This document shows positions 25,774 to 34,324 of a stretch of DNA of 64,000 nucleotides, piece by piece. The position numbers and the translations under genes are program-made. Position 1 is the stretch's first letter, and every line of letters starts with the position of its first letter. The notes under the pieces are model-generated. The model did not search any database. It saw nothing but the letters and a program-made list of their open reading frames with translations, and had not been told where the DNA came from. The stretch is from a virus: positions 1 through 64,000 of the IMG/VR virus record IMGVR_UViG_3300006750_000004; one strand, given 5' to 3'.

Positions 25774-26391
25774 ACCTGTCGCGATATGCGATAGTTTGCC
25801 GACGCAATCCTCGAAGTGGAAGTTGTTGTTATTCCCACCAGTCTGCCCTGGGAAATTTGAATTCCCAGCGATGACGATGCCGTGATCGGCTAACTCTATA
25901 GCTGGTGTATCGCTGAATTTAGCGATAGCAATTGTCTTCATGCCGATCTCTTTGGCAGTCTTGATCGCCTGGACAATGTTCTTGGATGTACCTGATCCTG
26001 TGATTCCGATCAACAAATCACCAGATCCGCCGCCAAATCGGAGCTGTTCTGAGAAGATATGCTCTGGACCGATATCGTTCATAATAGCTGTGATTGACGA
26101 CCCGGATTCACATAGGTTAATAGCGTGTAGTCGCTTGGGAACCACCATTGGGGTGCTCTTGTCCTCAGATACAAATGGATGCATATTGAGGTCGGTGATT
26201 AGATTCCCAACAAAGGCCGCATTCCCGCCATTTCCGCAGGCGTAAACTTTAGCACCGGCTTCATAAGCATCGATGATCATATGAACGAATTTAGTGATGG
26301 CATGATCATCAATCTCACTGAAGACCTTATTAGCTTCGCGTTTGTAAAGTTTTACCAGCTCTTCTGTTGATGGAGGTCCCATTAGCACCAT
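25729..26391 (-). CDS. gmhA: Phosphoheptose isomerase-like SIS protein (GmhA type)
   Basis: 220 residues with one SIS domain: 'VYACGNGGNAAFVGNLITDL' near residue 45-65, 'ITGSGTSKNIVQAIKTAKEIGMKTIAI' and a C-terminal 'HFEDCVGKLSHIATGLL'. In GmhA this fold converts sedoheptulose-7-phosphate to heptose-7-phosphate. The start at 26391 overlaps the previous stop (ATGA) and has AGGGG six bases before it; the frame opens at an earlier ATG (26409). The insertion 'QTGGNNNNFHFE' is unusual. Substrate is inferred from the family and the transketolase neighbour. Confidence 0.8.
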   Translation of the reverse strand: MVLMGPPSTEELVKLYKREANKVFSEIDDHAITKFVHMIIDAYEAGAKVYACGNGGNAAFVGNLITDLNMHPFVSEDKSTPMVVPKRLHAINLCESGSSITAIMNDIGPEHIFSEQLRFGGGSGDLLIGITGSGTSKNIVQAIKTAKEIGMKTIAIAKFSDTPAIELADHGIVIAGNSNFPGQTGGNNNNFHFEDCVGKLSHIATGLLKRRVVRAFGAEA

Positions 26392-27932
26392 CATCGTCCC
26401 CTTAAACATTGTGTTAGTCGTAACTTGCCAAACAAGAACAGGAACTCCCTGTACTTGGTATCATCGTACAAACTGGCAATAGTTATATATTGGAGAGCAC
26501 CAAGCATCTCAACATGTTTCCAATCGTAATCCTGTGATCTACAAAATTCTTCCAACTTATTCATCAACAGCAATAGATTGTATCTACTGTCAATATTGAC
26601 AAAAGCATTCCAGCCACGGATTTCGAGAGAATATTTGCCGTCTACGATGTTGGTTCCGTTGACGATCAAGGCGTGGTGCAACTTCCCTAGGTCGTAGTAA
26701 AGATCGCCAACCGTTGTGCTTCTACCAAAGGAGTCACGCCAGTCTAGGAGAGTAACACACTCCCGGTCTATGACGATATTTTCTGGTTGATAATCACCAT
26801 GGAAATGGAAGGGGATGGCCTTGTCGCAGATGCCCCACCAATCCACGATGTCTAATAACTCGGCAATAGGGCGTACCCCGATGCCATTGATTGTTACAAT
26901 ATTATCGACTTCTGTGCCGACGAAGGATTGTGCTCTTATTCTGGTCTTTTTCTCGTACATCTCCTGGCATGATTTGTTGAACTCATCGCCAGATTCTATC
27001 GGTAGTTCAACAAAAAAATCGCCACAAAACTGAATGAACTTGTCGAGCACTTTCTCATCGTAGGTGTGGGAGAGTAGATTCCCTATCACATATTCATAAC
27101 CGTATTGGTGGTCGCTCAATCGGGTAATTCGTGGTACTTTGCCAGCTAAAATTGTTGCTCTCTCACATCGGTGGCCGACTATCTCACTATCTGAGAAGAA
27201 TTTGACGACTTTGCCGTTGTCGATGTAGAGGACCTCTTCCTTTTTAGCTATGGTTACTGGTTGTGGGAAGTGTTTGAGAGTATTGTCGTATCGCTCATCT
27301 GTCCCGGTGTCCTGCCACCGAAATCTCTTGGCGGTCAATGGGACAGATGAGAATCCATTGATCACTTGGTGCTCATTGTTGATCGTGCTCTTGTCGGATA
27401 AACCGCCCCAGAACGCTTCATAATCGTGGATTCCGGCTATCCCGATGAAGACATCGTTGCCAAGTCCTTGGGCTGGGTCGTAGTAAAATCTCTTGACGTA
27501 CTCGTTGGGGCCTATATCCACTAGGCAGTATCCGGTTAGTTCGTCCCTTGGTCGTTGATCTACTCCCACCCAGTTATTAGTGGGTGCTTCTAATTTGGCG
27601 TTGAAAAGTGTGTCGATAGATGTGAACACGAATGGGCAACTGAGGTGTTCACGGCATGATAATAAGCTCAATCCAGGACCTGATCCTGGGCCGTCGTAGT
27701 TGTCTACTGTCACGAATGTGAAATTGTGATTTGGGTAGATGTACTCCAAGTAGGATTGGAGCTGATCGTGTAAGTGGCCCAATGCGATGACCACCTCAAC
27801 TGATGGATCCACACAATCTAGGATATATGAGATTGCGGGACGGTTGGCTAGTGGGAGGAGAGCTTTGTGGAGGTTGTGGAAGCGATCATTTCTAGTGCCG
27901 CGTCCTGCTGCCATTAGGCAGAGTTTAAACAT
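26391..27932 (-). CDS. Bifunctional sugar nucleotidyltransferase / APH-type kinase
   Basis: 513 residues. The N-terminal half starts 'LCLMAAGRGTRNDRFHNLHKALLPLANRP', a nucleotidyltransferase signature (GxGTR...K), with 'FTSIDTLF' as the metal Asp. The C-terminal half is a kinase-like fold with 'FHFHGDYQPENIVID' (catalytic loop HGD...N) and 'LLDWRDSFGRST...GDLYYDLGKL' (metal Asp). The two domains in one chain resemble fused cytidylyl-/kinase systems such as LicC-LicA or heptose kinase-guanylyltransferase pairs. Next to GmhA it may phosphorylate and activate a heptose. Confidence 0.8.
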   Translation of the reverse strand: MFKLCLMAAGRGTRNDRFHNLHKALLPLANRPAISYILDCVDPSVEVVIALGHLHDQLQSYLEYIYPNHNFTFVTVDNYDGPGSGPGLSLLSCREHLSCPFVFTSIDTLFNAKLEAPTNNWVGVDQRPRDELTGYCLVDIGPNEYVKRFYYDPAQGLGNDVFIGIAGIHDYEAFWGGLSDKSTINNEHQVINGFSSVPLTAKRFRWQDTGTDERYDNTLKHFPQPVTIAKKEEVLYIDNGKVVKFFSDSEIVGHRCERATILAGKVPRITRLSDHQYGYEYVIGNLLSHTYDEKVLDKFIQFCGDFFVELPIESGDEFNKSCQEMYEKKTRIRAQSFVGTEVDNIVTINGIGVRPIAELLDIVDWWGICDKAIPFHFHGDYQPENIVIDRECVTLLDWRDSFGRSTTVGDLYYDLGKLHHALIVNGTNIVDGKYSLEIRGWNAFVNIDSRYNLLLLMNKLEEFCRSQDYDWKHVEMLGALQYITIASLYDDTKYREFLFLFGKLRLTQCLRGR

Positions 27933-28570
27933 GGGTAATCTTTCCCGGTGTATAACTTAAACTGCTCTGCCGCCTGGATTGAGGCTAATCTTTGTCCCAT
28001 GGGCGTAGTGATCAGACAATCAATATAATGGTTGGATGGAACCGGTCGAACTTGTCTCTTCTCTAATGGAGTGCAATTGAATATAACAGATTGAGAAAGA
28101 TCCTGTATGCGGCCCCAATTGGTCCGTGTAATGAGTTCAAATTCCATCTCTAGGGTTTTACAGGCATATTGGACGGCTTGCGAATAACCACCATTACCTA
28201 GGATGTAGATTGTGTTTGACTGATGTCCTTTAAGAAACCATTCGGCTGCGATCCAGTCGGTATTGTAGGCGATTAGGTGTCCATCATTATTGATGATGGT
28301 GTTTGCGGCCCCGATATCCCTTACCGGGCCGGAGCATGCATCAACATGACTGATGACTTTCTTCTTGAAGGGCATCGAGATCCCGGCACCAGAAATCCCA
28401 AGTACACGCATTGCATCTAGTGCTTCTCTGATATTGTCGACACCGAATGATCTATAAATAGCATCGATCCCGAGATTTTGGAATCCTCTATTATGGAATC
28501 GGCAACCCCAGTTACCAGGTTCCTTGGAAAAGGACCCATAGATCTTAGTCTTCTTGTTGATGTTCGTCAT
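27914..28570 (-). CDS. Shikimate dehydrogenase-like protein (AroE family)
   Basis: 218 residues from the ATG at 28570, preceded by GGAAGG. 'GISMPFKKKVISHVD' and 'IGAANTIINNDGHLIAYNTDW' match the substrate-binding N-terminal half of AroE, with the catalytic Lys and Asp. 'IYILGNGGYSQAV' is the NADP-binding loop. It is shorter than AroE (about 270), and the last part is truncated. No other aromatic-pathway gene is nearby apart from transketolase and a DAHP/KDO8P-synthase-family enzyme, so the substrate may be a related sugar acid. Confidence 0.75.
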   Translation of the reverse strand: MTNINKKTKIYGSFSKEPGNWGCRFHNRGFQNLGIDAIYRSFGVDNIREALDAMRVLGISGAGISMPFKKKVISHVDACSGPVRDIGAANTIINNDGHLIAYNTDWIAAEWFLKGHQSNTIYILGNGGYSQAVQYACKTLEMEFELITRTNWGRIQDLSQSVIFNCTPLEKRQVRPVPSNHYIDCLITTPMGQRLASIQAAEQFKLYTGKDYPCLNSA

Positions 28571-29003
28571 CGATCCTTCCGCTCGGCCGGTTAGTATCAT
28601 CCTCGTACCGCACCACATCATCTAAATGCGGAGTGGATGCTTCGATAGCCGTGTATGAGGTTTTGGCTACAACGCGGTGCTTGCGTCCGGTCGGGACAGA
28701 CCATCCGTTCCCGACTTTGTAAACCCGTGATTGGAGTACACCGTCTGCATCTTCTAGTAGAACTTCGGCCTCTCCTTCGATCACGAAGTTGGTCTCGTAC
28801 TTGTCTTCGTGCGATTGTAAGCTGCTCTGGTTCCCAGCGTCCATCTGGATGAGCTTCAACACGTAAAATTCATTGATCTCCATCCAGATTTCATAACCCC
28901 AAGGTTTCTTTACCCGGTAGGAACTGACGGTTAACTCATCCGGCTTCTGGTCTGCAATAAGCTGTCCGTAATCGGCTATGGCTTTGGCGATGAGGGGATT
29001 CAC
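28545..29003 (-). CDS. Cupin, mannose-6-phosphate isomerase type II-like
   Basis: 152 residues. 'KPWGYEIWM', 'SLQSHEDKYETNFVIEGEAEV' and 'GWSVPTGRKHRVVA' provide the metal His/Glu set of the PMI type II cupin, and 'STPHLDDVVRYEDDTNR' is the family's C-terminal signature. Such stand-alone cupins isomerise hexose phosphates in sugar-nucleotide clusters. It overlaps the shikimate-dehydrogenase-like gene by 26 bases and the methyltransferase gene by 4. Confidence 0.8.
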   Translation of the reverse strand: MNPLIAKAIADYGQLIADQKPDELTVSSYRVKKPWGYEIWMEINEFYVLKLIQMDAGNQSSLQSHEDKYETNFVIEGEAEVLLEDADGVLQSRVYKVGNGWSVPTGRKHRVVAKTSYTAIEASTPHLDDVVRYEDDTNRPSGRIDDEHQQED

Positions 29004-29713
29004 TTAGTTATCTCCACGTAAAGGCTGAAAGGTTGGCGGTTCGGCTTCCAGGAGTCGAACATGCCGCTCTCGAGCATGGTTTTTGAGTTCGATCTTTGAT
29101 ATTGACTTTCGTGGATGTCGACAAACCCTGCCTTTGTTAAAAGGGTTGAGAATTTATCGAAATTCCACCAGTTAATGTGTTGTGTGGTCACTTTAGGATC
29201 GTCTTTAGGTACCAGTCCTTGTGCCCATTCGCAAAATGCTTTAATTCCAAATGTAGCTTTTAATTTGACTTCCTGTTCTGGGATGCCCATTGGAGGTCCA
29301 CGGTAAAATCCCTTTGGACCTTGGTAGTCATAGTTAGCTACCCAGTGGAGCAGAAGACTCGAAATAGTGTCTGGCACATCATATTTTGCCCATTCTGGGC
29401 GTGCACCCCTGATAGATCGAAACCATTTCTCATCATTTAGGCGATATTTCCGAATGAAAAATTCGAAATCTGGCACAACTATTCTAAATATACCACCTGG
29501 TTTCAGGACTCGGTAGGTTTCTTCAAACAGATGTAATGATGTTTTGTCGTCTACATGTTCAAAGAAATGGGACGAATATGCATTTTCGACTGAATTGTCG
29601 GCGAATGGTAGAATAGTCTCTGCATTGAGAAAGTCGCCACATATCTTATCGATCCCACGCCAACCGGTTAAATTCCAGCTATCTCCTGATCCTAGATTTA
29701 TTCCTTTAACCAT
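29000..29713 (-). CDS. Class I SAM-dependent methyltransferase
   Basis: 237 residues. 'GINLGSGDSWNLTGWRGID' is a SAM-binding glycine loop, 'LPFADNSVENAYSSHFFEHV' the second strand, and 'EETYRVLKPGGIFRIVVPDFEFF' the family hallmark of glycan-cluster methyltransferases. The ATG at 29713 is used; a GTG nine bases earlier is possible. Target unknown; the neighbours suggest a sugar or sugar-nucleotide intermediate. Confidence 0.8.
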   Translation of the reverse strand: MVKGINLGSGDSWNLTGWRGIDKICGDFLNAETILPFADNSVENAYSSHFFEHVDDKTSLHLFEETYRVLKPGGIFRIVVPDFEFFIRKYRLNDEKWFRSIRGARPEWAKYDVPDTISSLLLHWVANYDYQGPKGFYRGPPMGIPEQEVKLKATFGIKAFCEWAQGLVPKDDPKVTTQHINWWNFDKFSTLLTKAGFVDIHESQYQRSNSKTMLESGMFDSWKPNRQPFSLYVEITK

Positions 29714-29714
29714 A

Positions 29715-30347
29715 TTAATCACGGAGCGACAGAATTACGAATCCCAGTTTGATATCTGGTTGATTGTGTTGCTCTTCCTCGTAGTACTTGATTGTATATT
29801 TCTTAGTGAATGGGTCTAGAAAGTCTCTATTTGACAAAATTAGACCATTAGTATAATTGCTCCTGTAATTTGGTGATTCGATTGTTGTTGCACCAAGTTT
29901 GGTTTGGATTACCATGGTTGGCACAGCAATCGAATTCCAAATAGTCGCTATTTTCTTCCAATATTCATGGGTTGGGAAATGATGAATAACACTATAACAC
30001 ACTAGCAGGTCTGATTGTGTATCTGGTATTTGAGCATCTGGGTCTGAGAATTCGATTGTCTGAACAACCTTTTCACCGACGTAATCTGACGCTTCTTGGA
30101 GACTTTCTGAGGCAATGTCTAATAAAATAAGGTCTGAAAACTCTGAGATCATCTTCGCTAGCAATCCACCACCACACCCCCAATCAAGTGTCGTATTTAT
30201 AGCATCTGTGTCGATTTGGTCTAAAGCATGTTGCTGGAATCGGCCGATCAGCACTTGTTTCTTTTTAGGTCCTATCTTCTTTCTGAAGTGTTTATGTCCA
30301 TCACAGACTTGGCCCCTCCAGAATCGTTGTAAATCATTTGGTTCCAT
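29715..30347 (-). CDS. SAM-dependent methyltransferase-like protein
   Basis: 210 residues from the ATG at 30347, which has GAGG seven bases before it. 'TTLDWGCGGGLLAKMI' is the SAM loop, with 'LILLDIASESLQEA' and 'SDLLVCYSVIHHFP' following as in class I methyltransferases. The start lies within the first copy of an exact 40-bp tandem duplication (30322-30401), which also creates extra in-frame and out-of-frame ATGs. The gene ends two bases from the start of the next methyltransferase. Confidence 0.75.
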   Translation of the reverse strand: MEPNDLQRFWRGQVCDGHKHFRKKIGPKKKQVLIGRFQQHALDQIDTDAINTTLDWGCGGGLLAKMISEFSDLILLDIASESLQEASDYVGEKVVQTIEFSDPDAQIPDTQSDLLVCYSVIHHFPTHEYWKKIATIWNSIAVPTMVIQTKLGATTIESPNYRSNYTNGLILSNRDFLDPFTKKYTIKYYEEEQHNQPDIKLGFVILSLRD

Positions 30348-30401
30348 ACAATGCCTCGACCAATCGTTGTAAATCATTTGGTTCCATACAATGCCTCGAC
30401 C
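30322..30401. repeat. Exact 40-bp tandem duplication across a gene junction
   Basis: Bases 30322-30361 and 30362-30401 are identical. The unit carries the start codon of the methyltransferase gene and the last codons and stop of the CMP-sugar synthetase gene. In a single-copy ancestor the start ATG would lie inside the last codons of the synthetase gene (overlapping genes); now the two genes are separated. Confidence 0.97.
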
Positions 30402-31060
30402 AATTGGACATCTTCAATCGTGTCGATGTCCAGAGACCGTGTTTTAGGCATTGAATATGCCCTTACTCGGCCTTTATAGAAATTCGGGCTTTTCTTAAAT
30501 GAGTCGGTCCACCGCAGGTATACGGCACCGTTGGGGCGGTAAATACCACTATGGTCTTGGGATCGTGTATTTCCTGTTAACCATGGTAGGCTGTGGTCGG
30601 AACAGTGAAGTAAACCATCTGGGTCCAGACACAAGCCTAAAGTTGGTGGGAAATCATAATCAGTAATACTTATTACGCCATCTATATTCTTATCAAGCAT
30701 GGCGATAGCACATTCGATGTCTTCTGTGCTTCGTAGCGGGCAAGTGGGAAGGAACTGGCCTACATAATCATATTCAGCAGCCATCCCTCTGTCAATAATA
30801 GCGTGAGTAAGAGAATCTAGGACGGTTGACTTGTCTGTGACAGTGCTGGCTGGCAGCATAAAAATCTCTGGATTGCAAGAATGCTTCTCAGCTATTTTGG
30901 TAATTTTATCATCATCAGTAGCTATGACGATCTTGTCGAATATTGGTGCCAAGGTATCGAGTGTGTGATGAATAAGGGGTCTGCCAAGTAGTGTGATAAT
31001 ATTCTTGTTTCGCAGCCTTTTCGATCCACCACGTGCTGGGACAAATGCTACACCCTTCAT
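30374..31060 (-). CDS. neuA: CMP-sialic acid synthetase-like cytidylyltransferase
   Basis: 228 residues. 'FVPARGGSKRLRNKNI' at residues 6-21 is the CTP-binding signature of NeuA-type enzymes (KdsB has a different 'IPARYASTR' form). 'DKIVIATDDDKI', 'QFLPTCPLRSTEDIECAI' and the C-terminal 'RSLDIDTIEDVQLVEALY' complete the family pattern. It activates nonulosonic acids (sialic, legionaminic, pseudaminic) or Kdo-like acids as CMP-sugars. It overlaps the KdsA-like gene by 4 bases. The symbol is a family-level call; the sugar is not fixed. Confidence 0.85.
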   Translation of the reverse strand: MKGVAFVPARGGSKRLRNKNIITLLGRPLIHHTLDTLAPIFDKIVIATDDDKITKIAEKHSCNPEIFMLPASTVTDKSTVLDSLTHAIIDRGMAAEYDYVGQFLPTCPLRSTEDIECAIAMLDKNIDGVISITDYDFPPTLGLCLDPDGLLHCSDHSLPWLTGNTRSQDHSGIYRPNGAVYLRWTDSFKKSPNFYKGRVRAYSMPKTRSLDIDTIEDVQLVEALYGTK

Positions 31061-31830
31061 GAGATCGCTACCTCACTGATTTTATCGAAGCGATTGAGTA
31101 GTCTAGCCCAATCTTTTAGCGGAATCTGGCAATCCGCGTCTGAGTAGGCTTGTGACGGATTTGGATGGACTTCAGCGAAGATGCCGGTGTATCCGAAAAT
31201 AGGGGCGGCTAGCATATATTTCATAGCTAATTCTCGGTCACCGCCAGTGAAATCGCCCTTGCGTTGTTGGGTCGAGTGGGTACAATCTAGAAAGACACGG
31301 TCCCCATAATCAGCCATTTCTTCGACAGCACCAAAATCGACGAACAACTTCTCATACCCGTGATTAGAACCACGGTCCGTAATCCAGACTTGTGCGTTGG
31401 GGTTTTGGCTTCTGATTTTCCCGGCGAAGTGTTTGGTGTTTTCTGGACTGACCCATTGGCCCTTCTTGACATGGACGATATCAAAGTGCTTGCCGCATTC
31501 GATAAGCAGGTCTGTTTGACGGCATAAGAAGGCAGGCACCTGGATGACGTCGATTAGGTCTTTGAGTGGCTCTACTTGATGGACTTCGTGGATATCAGTG
31601 GTAAGTCGTAGGTCTGGGAATTTTTCTTTGGCGGCGGCTAGTAATTCGAGTCCCCTTTCCCAACCTGGGCCACGTCGCCCTTGTACGGCGGATCTGTTGG
31701 CTTTGTCGAATGATGCTTTGTAGTACCAGTTACGGCCTTGCATCAGGTTGTTGAGTTTTTCAGCTGTGTTTAGATAGAGACTTTTTGTCTCCATTCCGCA
31801 TGGTCCGACTATCCATACAATATCCAGCAT
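31057..31830 (-). CDS. kdsA: KdsA-like 3-deoxy-D-manno-octulosonate 8-phosphate synthase
   Basis: 257 residues, TIM barrel. 'YYKASFDKANRSAVQGRRGPGWERGL' carries the phosphoenolpyruvate-binding Lys/Asp/Lys set, 'IQVPAFLCRQTDLL' and 'VKKGQWVSPEN' are near-invariant in KdsA. The enzyme condenses PEP with arabinose-5-phosphate to Kdo-8-phosphate. 'DCTHSTQQ' matches the family DATHS-like segment with Cys replacing Ala. It is slightly shorter than bacterial KdsA (about 280). With the HAD phosphatases and CMP synthetase it gives a route to a CMP-activated acid sugar. Confidence 0.88.
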   Translation of the reverse strand: MLDIVWIVGPCGMETKSLYLNTAEKLNNLMQGRNWYYKASFDKANRSAVQGRRGPGWERGLELLAAAKEKFPDLRLTTDIHEVHQVEPLKDLIDVIQVPAFLCRQTDLLIECGKHFDIVHVKKGQWVSPENTKHFAGKIRSQNPNAQVWITDRGSNHGYEKLFVDFGAVEEMADYGDRVFLDCTHSTQQRKGDFTGGDRELAMKYMLAAPIFGYTGIFAEVHPNPSQAYSDADCQIPLKDWARLLNRFDKISEVAIS

Positions 31831-33590
31831 TAAAGACCTTCTTTATCCAGTCTGGATTCGATCAGCTGTAGAACTGCTTTGACTGCTTTGACGTGTTCTG
31901 GTTTCGCTTCACCAAATGATATCCTGTTGGTTGTTTTTAGTAGACCTTTTACGTTCAAGGCAATTTGGAGTGCGCGGTGCCATCCAATAGGTCCGAAGAC
32001 CGCGAATAGTGGGTCTTCGTACCGTTCTACTATTTTGTGGGCGGTGGTGGTGAGACCTTCTTTCATGGCGATGTAGAAGGCTTCTTCGATCTGTGGATAA
32101 ATATTGCCGATTCCACCGAGGAAATTTTGGGCTCCGGCGGGTTGAGTAAGCAAGTATCGACGACAACTACCTCCCGCCGGGAAGATGAGAAATTTGTGAT
32201 CAGCTTGGCGGCTTACTTTATAGGCCATTTCATAGGAGGTGCTCTCCTCCTTCATGCCGATAATATTATCGTGTTTCTTGAGTTTGGCGACAATCTCGGG
32301 TGTGAAGTTGTATGTGCCACCGGCTACCGCGTTCCGCATGAACATGCCGTGAACCATTACTGGCACTTTTAGTTTGTCGGCTGCCCTGAAGAAATAACCA
32401 CACACATCCTCGTCTGAGTAGTACCTGTCTGGGTACATGAGCATAACAGCGTCGGGTTCCCAACTATTGGCGTGGTCAATCCATCTACTTAATAATTTAT
32501 CTGGAACCGGGGGTAGCCCGAGAATCTTTGTACCTTGGAATTGGTTGCACGAGGCGTTGAGTGCCTCTATTTCATGGTTCGTCAACATGTTGAAGCGGGC
32601 TGTGCCAGCTGTCACCAAGATGATTTTAGCACCGTTCTTATGTAGGTGTTCCAGATAATTTTCGACGGCTACTTGGTCGAAGTCGCCTTGGCTGTCGAAT
32701 GCTGGTGGAATTGGGTAGATGACACCGCTGGTGAATTTTTCTGGGAACATTTCTCGTTTGATTCTGTCTGATATCGTCCAGGGGTATTGTTCGTGCTCGT
32801 AATAGTTGAATAATTCGTCGATTCCTGGTGGGATTTGTAGTTCGTCGGATTCTAGGACTGCGGGGATGTTGTTGGGTTTGCGGTCGTTGTCTGGTCGGAC
32901 GCATATTTTGGCGTCGATGAGTTTTTCGAGTGGTTTTTTATACGTACTAAAATACTTACTGTGCATGTCATACCCGTAGAATTGGGCTTTCATCGCCACT
33001 TTCTCGAGGTCCATTATTGAGTAGTGATGGCGGATTCCGATTTCTTTGGGTACGGGCCGGATGTCTTTTGGTGCACTACCGCGAATGATTTGTGGTCGGT
33101 GGATTAGGACCAGGCCCTGTTTTTTCTTGTGGATTCTGGCCGGTCTGTTCCAGAATTTCTTGGTGCCATCTTTAGCCACCACTACGTTGTAATATCTATA
33201 GTAATAATATTCGTGGTGTGAATAATTGAGTGTTTGAGTTTTGTCGATGTAAGCTCTTGTACCCTCGATACATTCTGGGGTATAGAATTCATCTGCATCG
33301 ATGTGCCAAACATAATCACCTGTGGCTTTGTTATAATAGGCAGCCACCATAGCATCCTTACCGACCCATGTATCTTTAGTGATAAGGATAATTTTATTAT
33401 CTGGATCTGGGAAGTCCCTGATTATCTGTAGGGTCTTATCCCTGGTCTTGGGGAACTTGTCACCTAGTTCTGTCGATCGCCCTTCGACTATAATTATTTC
33501 ATAGGCGTGGGGGTACAGATTAATAAGCTGTTGACGTATCAGATATGCCTCATTATAACAAATGAGACAAAATGAAATTCGCATTTTCAT
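31830..33590 (-). CDS. GT2 glycosyltransferase fused to a DapA/NanA-family aldolase
   Basis: 586 residues. Residues 1 to about 285 are a GT2 domain ('FCLICYNEAYLIRQQL', DXD in 'WHIDADEFYTPE'). Residues about 290-586 are a class I aldolase barrel: 'GVIYPIPPAF' start, 'VTAGTARFNMLTNHE' replacing the usual GTTGE segment, the Tyr region 'MYPDRYYS', and the Schiff-base Lys near residue 446 in 'IIGMKEES'. That family includes N-acetylneuraminate lyase and dihydrodipicolinate synthase. No stop or start separates the parts. It may make or cleave an ulosonic acid and transfer a sugar in one enzyme. Confidence 0.85.
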   Translation of the reverse strand: MKMRISFCLICYNEAYLIRQQLINLYPHAYEIIIVEGRSTELGDKFPKTRDKTLQIIRDFPDPDNKIILITKDTWVGKDAMVAAYYNKATGDYVWHIDADEFYTPECIEGTRAYIDKTQTLNYSHHEYYYYRYYNVVVAKDGTKKFWNRPARIHKKKQGLVLIHRPQIIRGSAPKDIRPVPKEIGIRHHYSIMDLEKVAMKAQFYGYDMHSKYFSTYKKPLEKLIDAKICVRPDNDRKPNNIPAVLESDELQIPPGIDELFNYYEHEQYPWTISDRIKREMFPEKFTSGVIYPIPPAFDSQGDFDQVAVENYLEHLHKNGAKIILVTAGTARFNMLTNHEIEALNASCNQFQGTKILGLPPVPDKLLSRWIDHANSWEPDAVMLMYPDRYYSDEDVCGYFFRAADKLKVPVMVHGMFMRNAVAGGTYNFTPEIVAKLKKHDNIIGMKEESTSYEMAYKVSRQADHKFLIFPAGGSCRRYLLTQPAGAQNFLGGIGNIYPQIEEAFYIAMKEGLTTTAHKIVERYEDPLFAVFGPIGWHRALQIALNVKGLLKTTNRISFGEAKPEHVKAVKAVLQLIESRLDKEGL

Positions 33591-33598
33591 GGCCTATC

Positions 33599-34042
33599 TT
33601 AAGTGGACTGACTAGTTGCCCATTTCCTAAGTAGCCTCATGATGCGGTTTCGTTCACGACGGGCCGCGATATCAGTACAAAAGAGACTAGATTCGGGCAT
33701 CCATTCATCGTCAGAGTTTGAATAGAAAAATTCCGCAGTGTCCCGGCTTCGTATAACCTCTACAATAGTAAATGGTTCGACTCGGAATTCTGAGGTCAAT
33801 AAAGACGTCATAGCCGCAAAGTCCATGTGTTGCAATTTGGGCAACTTAGCTTTGCTGTTCCAAAGTCTCTGGTATGGACCGCGTTCATAGAGGACTTTTG
33901 GATGATAACTTACCATCCATTTTTGTTCTTCATCTAAGTCCGGAATGGAGTCTTTGTTGCGAAAGACTACCCACCAGACTGTTTCACCTGTCTTATAGCG
34001 AGACAACTCTAGGACCGATGAAATCCGTTCTTTTCGAACCAT
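33599..34042 (-). CDS. Hypothetical protein
   Basis: 147 residues, no recognised family. It has a mixed alpha/beta composition, with 'ETVWWVVFR' and 'AEFFYSNSDDEWMPESSLF' suggesting a beta-rich core and a basic C-terminal helix ('RRERNRIMRLLRKW'). 'SDDEWMPES' resembles segments of small phage proteins I cannot name. It precedes the GT2-aldolase gene by 8 bases and probably shares its transcript. Confidence 0.5.
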   Translation of the reverse strand: MVRKERISSVLELSRYKTGETVWWVVFRNKDSIPDLDEEQKWMVSYHPKVLYERGPYQRLWNSKAKLPKLQHMDFAAMTSLLTSEFRVEPFTIVEVIRSRDTAEFFYSNSDDEWMPESSLFCTDIAARRERNRIMRLLRKWATSQST

Positions 34043-34070
34043 TTGGAATGGCCTTGTATGAGCAAGGTTA

Positions 34071-34286
34071 TTATCCGAGAATAACCCTGTTGGTCGCCTG
34101 GCTGATAATATCTTCTGCGATTTTCTTGCTGATTCCTGACGCGACCGCAGTCCAAACCCCGGCCTGGTTTATCTCGATCTGATAATTGCCAGAATTTACA
34201 TTCTGACCAGGCATTGGGATCGCTCGGACTGCAGCAGTACCAGCTGCTTTGATTTTTTGAATTGCTTCGTTAACATTTACAGCCAT
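34071..34286 (-). CDS. Small hypothetical protein
   Basis: 71 residues. An N-terminal helix is followed by short strands ('GNYQIEINQAGVWTAVASG') and a C-terminal helix. No recognised family. GGAG lies just before the ATG. Its position between two operon genes with short gaps supports a real product. Confidence 0.5.
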   Translation of the reverse strand: MAVNVNEAIQKIKAAGTAAVRAIPMPGQNVNSGNYQIEINQAGVWTAVASGISKKIAEDIISQATNRVILG

Positions 34287-34324
34287 GGGTTACTCCAGGG
34301 TCCTGTTCTAGATTAGTTTTGACA

